Part shown: in pieces, positions 7,041 to 12,708 of the stretch
Position numbering within the stretch: position 1 is the stretch's first letter
Layout of the letters: every line of letters starts with the position of its first letter
NCBI GenBank assembly: GCA_964450725.1
Contig: CAYVGO010000029.1
Location: 1-27,137 of the forward strand
DNA length: 27,137 bases
Origin: CAYVGO01 sp964450725
GTDB lineage: Bacteria > Bacteroidota > Bacteroidia > Bacteroidales > UBA932
Direction of reading: 5' to 3'
The notes under the pieces: generated by a model
Database searches by the model: none
Told to the model about the DNA's origin: nothing
The model's input: the letters and a program-made list of their open reading frames with translations, nothing else
Program-made: the position numbers and the translations under genes

Positions 7041-7712
7041 ATGGAGGTAAAAATAGAAAATTCGTGGAAGGAGCTGTTGCAACCCGAATTTGAGAAAAAG
7101 TATTTTGAAAATCTTGTTCTCTTTTTAAAGCAGGAAAAGCAGAATAAAAAAGTTATTTATCCTCAGGGACAACATATTTTTCATGCTTTTGAGAAAACAC
7201 CTTTTGATCAAGTAAAAGTAGTTATTTTAGGACAAGATCCTTATCACGGAGCAGGTCAAGCGCATGGATTATGTTTTTCTGTTCCCGAAAACATAACTCC
7301 CCCACCGTCGTTAAAGAATATTTTTAAAGAATTATATAATGATTTGAAAATACCTCCACCCAATCATGGAAATCTTGAAAAGTGGGCAGAACAAGGTGTA
7401 TTACTTTTAAATGCTACACTTACGGTTGAAGACGGTAAAGCGGCAAGTCATTCCAATATCGGATGGCAAACTTTTACAGACAAGGTTATTGAAATCATTA
7501 ACCTTCAGAAAGAAAAAATAGTATTTATACTGTGGGGTAATTTTGCAAAACAGAAAATGGCACTCATAGATACTCAGAAGCATTATGTTCTCACAGCCGC
7601 TCATCCTTCTCCGCTATCGGCACATAGCGGATTTTTTGGTTGTAAACATTTTTCTCAAACCAATGATTATTTGGTAAGTATCAATACAACTCCGATTCAA
7701 TGGCAGTTGTAA
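7041..7712 (+). CDS. ung: Uracil-DNA glycosylase, family 1
   Basis: The 223-residue protein has the usual length and all the hallmark motifs of Ung (EC 3.2.2.27), which removes uracil from DNA as the first step of base excision repair. The catalytic water-activating Asp66 lies in GQDPYH (64-69). The uracil-specificity Asn is in LLLNATLTV (about 121-129), and the minor-groove intercalation loop with its His is in HPSPLS (188-193), followed by GFFGCKHFSQTNDYL. It is cytoplasmic. The gene stands alone between the plus-strand operon and a convergent toxin/antitoxin cassette. Its last 25 bases, stop codon included, are repeated exactly at 8527-8551. Confidence 0.97.
   Translation: MEVKIENSWKELLQPEFEKKYFENLVLFLKQEKQNKKVIYPQGQHIFHAFEKTPFDQVKVVILGQDPYHGAGQAHGLCFSVPENITPPPSLKNIFKELYNDLKIPPPNHGNLEKWAEQGVLLLNATLTVEDGKAASHSNIGWQTFTDKVIEIINLQKEKIVFILWGNFAKQKMALIDTQKHYVLTAAHPSPLSAHSGFFGCKHFSQTNDYLVSINTTPIQWQL
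7688..7712 (+). repeat. 25-bp direct repeat, left copy (3' end of ung)
   Basis: The 25 bases from AACTCCGA to GTTGTAA are identical to 8527-8551. This copy is the coding end of ung with its stop codon. The two copies are 839 bases apart and enclose the PIN toxin/antitoxin cassette. Confidence 0.95.
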
Positions 7713-7797
7713 ATAGTTTTTATCTTCTTTTTCAATATAATATTTGGAGATGTTTTGGTCGATAATATGGCTAACTTAATTTCAGAGTGAAGTAAGA

Positions 7798-8253
7798 TTA
7801 AATGTTGTTAGGGAAGAAAGGTAGTATGTTTTTTAGCAATTCTTGTGTAAGGATAACTTTGTCAAAACCATTATTTTTTATTCCGTAATACAATTTTTTA
7901 TTACCAGTCCATAAATAACCATTTAATGAAATTGTTAAAGCAACAAATAAAACATCATCAAAATCGACATGCTGAGTTAATTTTTTTGCTTCTAAGAAAC
8001 AATCGTTTGATATAAAATCGGCGCTAAAAAATTCTATTTTACTATAAATCTTTTCACGTGAGATACTAAGTTTATTTGCATCTATTTTTGATAGTGATTG
8101 TAACTTTTCCCAATGTAAATCAATCTCATTTTTTAAAAAATCGGCACTTACAAATTGTACATTAAAGTTACTGCTCAACATTATTTTGGCAATAGTACTT
8201 TCTACGTTGAGCAAAGCACTGAACACAATATTTGTATCTACGATAATGACCAT
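7798..8253 (-). CDS. PIN-domain toxin (VapC/COG1569-like)
   Basis: I place the start at 8253 (MVIIVDTN), giving 151 residues. The longer frame from 8286 would overlap the antitoxin gene, whereas the chosen start follows its stop by 2 bases. PIN proteins are Mg-dependent RNases used as toxins. The first catalytic Asp is in IIVDTN; Glu in the FLKNEIDLHW region and the Asp cluster of HVDFDDVLFVAL follow. The last acidic motif, commonly TGDKxL, reads LWTGNKKLYYG, with Asn in place of Asp. The gene shares an operon with the upstream antitoxin-like gene on the minus strand. The target RNA is unknown, and the substitution leaves full activity uncertain. Confidence 0.8.
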   Translation of the reverse strand: MVIIVDTNIVFSALLNVESTIAKIMLSSNFNVQFVSADFLKNEIDLHWEKLQSLSKIDANKLSISREKIYSKIEFFSADFISNDCFLEAKKLTQHVDFDDVLFVALTISLNGYLWTGNKKLYYGIKNNGFDKVILTQELLKNILPFFPNNI

Positions 8254-8255
8254 TT

Positions 8256-8456
8256 TTAAAACCGATACTGATTGTCGTTCCACCATTTCTTATTGATTGC
8301 TCTTGCCAGTTCATCAATATCGTCTTGATTTGCGATAGTTTTTGATGTGGCTTCCAGATACTCTAAATAATCAATGATATTTTTCAAATGTTTAGAATTA
8401 AACTGATTTGCTTGCAATCTTATAACAAGTTCTTCTTGCGTACGTTCTATTATCAT
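8256..8456 (-). CDS. Antitoxin-like protein paired with the PIN toxin
   Basis: With the ATG at 8456 the product has 66 residues (MIIERTQEELVIRLQ to NDNQYRF). An upstream in-frame ATG at 8516 would add 20 residues but would put the promoter-like element at 8480-8487 inside the gene. The short, charged protein has an N-terminal segment like a small DNA-binding/dimerisation arm, then a predicted helix (HLKNIIDYLEYLEATSKTI), then a tail with WW and acidic residues that could wrap the toxin. The size, order (antitoxin first) and 2-base gap to the PIN gene are typical of type II toxin/antitoxin pairs. I cannot name its family from sequence alone. Confidence 0.68.
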   Translation of the reverse strand: MIIERTQEELVIRLQANQFNSKHLKNIIDYLEYLEATSKTIANQDDIDELARAINKKWWNDNQYRF

Positions 8457-8479
8457 AACCCTATATTTTATTATTTTGA

Positions 8480-8487
8480 CAAATGTA
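8480..8487 (-). promoter_or_regulatory. Probable -7 element of the toxin/antitoxin operon
   Basis: On the minus strand this reads TACATTTG, matching TAnnTTTG, 24 bases before the antitoxin ATG. The only good TTTG upstream (8514-8517) is 26 bases away; a weaker TTTA at the normal distance may serve as the -33 element. Confidence 0.5.
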
Positions 8488-8526
8488 CAATCTTTTCTAC
8501 GATTACTAAAGAACAAAACTTGATAA

Positions 8527-8551
8527 AACTCCGATTCAATGGCAGTTGTAA
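8527..8551 (+). repeat. 25-bp direct repeat, right copy
   Basis: This is an exact copy of 7688-7712. It abuts the stop codon of the minus-strand GH110 gene at 8552-8554. It has no coding role here, which points to duplication of the ung end during gain of the segment between the copies. Confidence 0.95.
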
Positions 8552-10387
8552 CTATTCTTTGACTACAACATGCTCGGAGTTTTCCATACGTATATCTTTA
8601 GATTTGTCAAAAGGTTTGGAGTAATGGTTATTCTCAAGCAGGACATTGTTTACACGTTCAAAAAAGAAAGTATGTTTATTCCAATGAAAGGGCTTGAAGT
8701 CTTGATTGTAAATAATTTTATTGTTTTTAAACGTCAAGCCGTCGATTGATTTGGCATATAAGATAGGAATGTCAAATGTTTCAAATGTATTGTTTTCAAT
8801 AATAACTCCGGAGTGAAAATACTTTTTTTGTTCTTTTAGATTGTGTATCTCAGGATAAATGGAAATGACGGCATTCGTAAACTGATAATTTGCGGTTAAA
8901 GCATTCAGAAATCGATTGTTTCTAATGATTACTTTTCTACAAGCTCCGGTTTCAAACCAGCCTCTGCAATCTCCGCAAAGTAAAATGGCTGTACCATGTG
9001 TGTGATCAAAAAAATTATTTTCGCAAATTACTTCTTTCGGTGTACTGAATAATGCTCCGCGTGCCCGATTGTTTCTCACCGTATTGTTACTGAAAATAAC
9101 CTTTGGAGTCCAAGTCAAATTCTCAATCCCAAATTCGCCATTGTCTGTAAATTCTTCAGGTAAAGGATTCGTAAACTCAATTTCAAAAGTTTTTGCTCCG
9201 AGTGTTGTAGGTTTATCAATAGCCCGAATGCTTTTGATAGTATTTTGTTGCGACAGATGTTCCATTTTTGTTGACTCAATGAATTGTACTGTATCTCCGG
9301 CAAATCCCCAAGTGAATCCATACGTTTGACTGTGCATATAACTTGCGTGTATTGTATTGGGATTGATACGCTGGTTGATTTTTAAGTAAGTACCATGTAC
9401 GTTAATAGCATCATCTGCCATACCTTCATAAAGACCGTTGGTAGATTTTATTGTTCCTCTGCATCCTGAAAAATGGGTTGCATCTGCTTGGGCTGTAAAG
9501 TATCGGTCATCTTTTTTCCCTTTTAAACAAACTCCGAATTTATCTAAAGTAATGTTTGTACTCATTTGCGCCAACAGTCCCATGCCATTGGCATAATGTA
9601 TTTTTACATTGTAGAGTTGTGTGTTTTCTGCCAAACTGATAAAAACAGAAGGTGTAGGTCTGTGCCACGAACGCAGTACAAATCTTTCTCCCGGCTTTGT
9701 TTCTTTATTCTGAAACTGATAAACCCGAATTACATTGTCTGATACTTTTTCTATTTTTGAAGGGTTAAAACTAAGATCTTGACGATTATAAGACAATCGG
9801 TGATTTTCATCAAAAGCCATTGCCATTGTTGGTGTGTAGAGAAAATTTTCTCCGATAAAAGTAATTTTATTATTCTTTATTTCGTAATCACCTTTCGGGA
9901 CAATTTCTGCATCAAAGTATTGTTGATCTTTATTGACGGATAAAACATTCAGTTGTCGTAAATGCGGCAATGGAAAGTCAACCGAAAGATTTTTTATGGC
10001 TATGTTTTTTGTTTCTACTAACGCAAAAGGTATCATGGTTCCATGAAACATTAAGGTAGAACCACTGCCATCAAAAATTATATTTTTCAAACTTTCTATC
10101 GGAAAAACTACCTTCTTGGGATTGTTTTGGTCGTGGTTAGAAATGTAATACTCTTTTTCAAAAGTTCCCTCTTCATAAAAATCATAACGACCTTTCGGAA
10201 ATTTGATAGTTACTGCCGTTGTATCTTTACGCTCGCTTAAAAACCGTACTAACTTTGCGGCGGCTTGTGATGCATTGTTTGAAATGTCGTTTTTCTTTGC
10301 TCCAAAATTTTCAAAATTGATAGTTTCTGCTTGTAATACAGTAAATAATGAAGAAAGAAAGTACAGTAAATAATATTTTTTGTTCAT
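8552..10387 (-). CDS. GH110 alpha-1,3-galactosidase (exported)
   Basis: The 611-residue protein has a signal peptide ending near VLQA-ET and a right-handed parallel beta-helix throughout. It closely resembles the Bacteroides alpha-1,3-galactosidases GlaA/GlaB (glycoside hydrolase family 110), which release terminal alpha-1,3-linked galactose from blood group B-type and linear alpha-Gal glycans by an inverting mechanism. Family blocks include WHRPTPSVFISLAENT, HYANGMGLLAQ, FGVCLKG and YEGMADDAINVHGTYLK. Three aspartates, Asp302 (ADATHFSGC) and Asp325-Asp326 (MADDA), have the spacing of the catalytic acidic triad I recall for characterised members. No lipobox is present, so it is probably periplasmic. 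A well-formed promoter precedes it. The A or B subgroup, which differ in tolerance of the branching fucose, cannot be decided here. Confidence 0.88.
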   Translation of the reverse strand: MNKKYYLLYFLSSLFTVLQAETINFENFGAKKNDISNNASQAAAKLVRFLSERKDTTAVTIKFPKGRYDFYEEGTFEKEYYISNHDQNNPKKVVFPIESLKNIIFDGSGSTLMFHGTMIPFALVETKNIAIKNLSVDFPLPHLRQLNVLSVNKDQQYFDAEIVPKGDYEIKNNKITFIGENFLYTPTMAMAFDENHRLSYNRQDLSFNPSKIEKVSDNVIRVYQFQNKETKPGERFVLRSWHRPTPSVFISLAENTQLYNVKIHYANGMGLLAQMSTNITLDKFGVCLKGKKDDRYFTAQADATHFSGCRGTIKSTNGLYEGMADDAINVHGTYLKINQRINPNTIHASYMHSQTYGFTWGFAGDTVQFIESTKMEHLSQQNTIKSIRAIDKPTTLGAKTFEIEFTNPLPEEFTDNGEFGIENLTWTPKVIFSNNTVRNNRARGALFSTPKEVICENNFFDHTHGTAILLCGDCRGWFETGACRKVIIRNNRFLNALTANYQFTNAVISIYPEIHNLKEQKKYFHSGVIIENNTFETFDIPILYAKSIDGLTFKNNKIIYNQDFKPFHWNKHTFFFERVNNVLLENNHYSKPFDKSKDIRMENSEHVVVKE

Positions 10388-10419
10388 AGTAAAGCAATAT
10401 ATAATGTTAATACTTCTGA

Positions 10420-10450
10420 CAAATGTAAATATTTTTTAGGGAGATTCAAA
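10420..10450 (-). promoter_or_regulatory. Bacteroidota-type promoter of the GH110 gene
   Basis: On the minus strand TTTG (10447-10450) and TACATTTG (10420-10427) are separated by 19 bases. The -7 element is 32 bases before the ATG at 10387. With the terminator at 10518-10553 it isolates the GH110 gene as its own transcription unit. Confidence 0.75.
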
Positions 10451-10517
10451 AGAAATCAAAAATGTAGATCATTACAAATGTGACATCATAAAGAGGTAAT
10501 TGTCTGCCAATATATGC

Positions 10518-10553
10518 AAAAAAAAGAGATTGTATTTTCATACAACCTCTTTT
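10518..10553 (-). terminator. Rho-independent terminator after the beta-helix lipoprotein gene
   Basis: Read on the minus strand, AAAAGAGGTTGTA and TACAATCTCTTTT form a 13-base stem with one G-U pair and a 6-base loop, followed by an uninterrupted T-run (A-run at 10518-10525 on the plus strand). It begins 18 bases after the stop codon of the gene at 10571. Confidence 0.8.
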
Positions 10554-10570
10554 GAAAAATAATAATCGAC

Positions 10571-12064
10571 TTAATATGCCGTATTTTGCGGGTCAAAGTT
10601 TGTCCATCCGCTCATCCAGTTATTATCAACAGTTTCTGTAGGACTAAAAGCTCCGCGATAGGTTGTTTTGGTAAAAAAAGCATCACTGACATTAGCATGT
10701 GTCCACACTGCGCCTGTGGCTAACGGACTTGTTAATTGCGGTATCATGTTGGGAGATGTAAGATTTTGCGGATTTCCGACAAGTTGCAATTCTGCAATGG
10801 TTGTTAACGGTGTAAGGTTAGATAATGCTTCTGTTTCCCAATAATTTTTCACAAAAGTATCCGGCACGGTCATGTCCACTACATCTTCCCGATTTTTAGG
10901 ATTCTTTGCTTTGTCTTGAAATGCTCTGCGACTTCCGGCAATAACACAACCCGACACATTTAAGTTTCCGGCTGTTGCCGATTCTTGTGTATTAGCTCCG
11001 GTTTTGTCATTTTCGATAATTAAACCGACAGGAAATCCGGCAATGACAGAATTAAACAAATTACATTGTGAACTGCGTCGAATTTGTACACCTGCTTGAA
11101 ATATTCCGACCGTGCTTCCTTCTTCATTTCCTTGGTCATTATAGGATGTGGGGTCGCTAACCGGTCCAAATAAAGATATATTGGCAAATATTGGCTTTGT
11201 GGTAGGCTCGGCAGGAGTTCCGGCACTGTGATTGTCTGATTCAAAACCATTGGAAGAAGATTTATCTGCAATTTTAGGATTACGAAGAGCCACGGCAAAT
11301 TGTATTTTCCCATTAAATCCGTTATCAGTGTCAAAATCATCGTCCCAAGTGGCTAATGCTACCAAATGCGTGGCATTGACTGTGCCGCCAAACCATTCAA
11401 AACTGTCATCGCCGGAATAGGATACCTGTACATGGTCAACTTTTGTTCCCGTACCCACAGAACCAAAAGTAATACCATTAATTTCGTTATCTACAGAATA
11501 TTCAATCCCTGCAAATTCACAGCGAACATAACTCAATATTCCCGAATTATCAGCAGCCTCTGTTCCGCCGTGCTTAGACCTTACACCACCCTCAATCGCC
11601 ATTTCACCTTGATTATTCGGAGCATTTCCAAGAATAATAATACCTCCCCAGTCTCCCGGTTTTCTATTTCCCGGTGCTTGAGCCGATGTAAATACAATCG
11701 GACGATCTTTAGTGCCTTGTGCAACAATTTTTCCTCCGCGTTCTACAATCAGCGTGCCCTTGCTTGATTTTTCACCTTTAATAATTACACCCGGTTGAAT
11801 GGTCAGTGTTGCACCGGAAGTAACATATACAAATCCTTTGAGATTATAAGTATTGGGATATTCTAAAGTTATGTCTGTTTTGATTTCATAAGCCGTAGAA
11901 CCGTCTCCCAAATCTAAGGTTTGCGGTGGTGGAGTGTTGTCATCTTTTGAAGATTCACAAGATGTGATTAATCCTATGGTCAGGATAGAAATGGCTGCAC
12001 AGGCAGCGAGTCGAAAATGTTTTTTCATCATTAATTTTTTTAAAATGTTTACAACTGATTTCAT
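10571..12064 (-). CDS. Surface lipoprotein with right-handed beta-helix, TonB receptor partner
   Basis: The frame encodes 497 residues; the likelier start is the ATG at 12028 (MKKHFRLAAC), which gives a 485-residue lipoprotein with lipobox LITSC and Cys24. Two residues after the SS that follows this Cys comes KDD, resembling the acidic lipoprotein export signal of Bacteroidota surface lipoproteins. The mature part shows regular hydrophobic/Gly/Asn turns of a parallel beta-helix: VYVTSGATLTIQPGVIIKG, GTLIVERGGKIVAQG, RPIVFTSAQAPG, GDWGGIIILGNAP. Acidic loops rich in DDD could bind metal. It lies downstream of a TonB-dependent receptor gene on the same strand, an arrangement suggesting a receptor/lipoprotein pair analogous to SusCD. 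The ligand is unknown. A terminator follows. Confidence 0.75.
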   Translation of the reverse strand: MKSVVNILKKLMMKKHFRLAACAAISILTIGLITSCESSKDDNTPPPQTLDLGDGSTAYEIKTDITLEYPNTYNLKGFVYVTSGATLTIQPGVIIKGEKSSKGTLIVERGGKIVAQGTKDRPIVFTSAQAPGNRKPGDWGGIIILGNAPNNQGEMAIEGGVRSKHGGTEAADNSGILSYVRCEFAGIEYSVDNEINGITFGSVGTGTKVDHVQVSYSGDDSFEWFGGTVNATHLVALATWDDDFDTDNGFNGKIQFAVALRNPKIADKSSSNGFESDNHSAGTPAEPTTKPIFANISLFGPVSDPTSYNDQGNEEGSTVGIFQAGVQIRRSSQCNLFNSVIAGFPVGLIIENDKTGANTQESATAGNLNVSGCVIAGSRRAFQDKAKNPKNREDVVDMTVPDTFVKNYWETEALSNLTPLTTIAELQLVGNPQNLTSPNMIPQLTSPLATGAVWTHANVSDAFFTKTTYRGAFSPTETVDNNWMSGWTNFDPQNTAY

Positions 12065-12189
12065 TATTAATAAATAATATTTTTACATTATATTTCACTA
12101 CAGAGGAGCACCGATTATACTATAGAACTTGTTCTTTTATTTGTCGGAAAGTTCAATATTCACTATAGTTTTAACCTTTTTACTACAAT

Positions 12190-12580
12190 GAAGTGATATT
12201 TTATACTCTAAAATTCACTTTTATATCAAAAGAGTGATATTTCATACTCTAAAATGCACTTTTATATTGAGAGAGTGATATCTTATACTCTAAAATGCAC
12301 TTTTATATTAAGAAAGTGATATCTTATACTCTAAAATACACTTTTATATTAAAAGAGTGATATTTCATACTCTAAAATGCACTTTTATATTAAAAGAGTG
12401 ATATCTTATANNNNNNNNNNNNNNNNNNNNNNNNNNNNNNNNNNNNNNNNNNNNNNNNNNNNNNNNNNNNNNNNNNNNNNNNNNNNNNNNNNNNNNNNNN
12501 NNNNNNNNNNAATGCACTTTTATATCAAAAGAGTGATGTCTTGCACTCTAAAATGCACTTTTATATCAAAAAAGTACTTT
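12190..12580. repeat. 41-bp tandem repeat array (minisatellite)
   Basis: The core GTGATAT starts at 12193, 12234, 12275, 12316, 12357 and 12398, exactly 41 bases apart, and after the gap GTG(A/T) starts recur at 12533 and 12574, again 41 apart. Each unit carries an imperfect inverted repeat: CACTTTT, a 6-7 base loop, then a matching AGAGTG or AAAGTG arm. Units differ by a few bases. Five complete units and parts of others are visible. The array fills the space between the receptor gene (upstream on the minus strand) and the lipoprotein gene. The open frame crossing it on the plus strand is repeat sequence and not a gene. The remaining flanks, 12065-12189 and 12581-12708, show nothing else recognisable. 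Confidence 0.93.
12411..12510. other. Assembly gap (100 N) inside the tandem array
   Basis: Exactly 100 unknown bases break the array. The repeat phase does not carry across (12533 is not a multiple of 41 from 12398), so the length is a placeholder and the true copy number is unknown. Confidence 0.97.
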
Positions 12581-12708
12581 TGTTATGTGACGAAATGATT
12601 TTAGACCTCTAAACTTGCTATTCCGTCGCTCAACACTCTTTATCCAAAACTAATCAAACAAGAGGTGTGGATTTTACCCTTTATTTTTCACCTTTTATCT
12701 TGCTCCCT

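Noticed and set aside
7798..8286. Longer PIN frame starting at 8286
   Set aside because: It would overlap the antitoxin gene by about 30 bases, and the added residues precede the conserved PIN start MVIIVDTN; 8253 gives the usual tight spacing.
7713..8526. Terminal inverted repeats of a transposon around the toxin/antitoxin cassette
   Set aside because: The inner ends do not match as inverted repeats and no transposase is encoded; only the 25-bp direct repeats are real.
8552..10387. GH110 protein considered as a pectate lyase or polygalacturonase
   Set aside because: The beta-helix fold is shared, but the conserved blocks and the Asp302/Asp325/Asp326 spacing fit GH110 alpha-1,3-galactosidases.
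12190..12580. Tandem array considered as a CRISPR array
   Set aside because: The units are contiguous 41-bp repeats with no unique spacers, and no cas genes are present.
12377..12598. Plus-strand open frame through the tandem array
   Set aside because: It spans the 100-N gap and is a translation of the 41-bp repeat.
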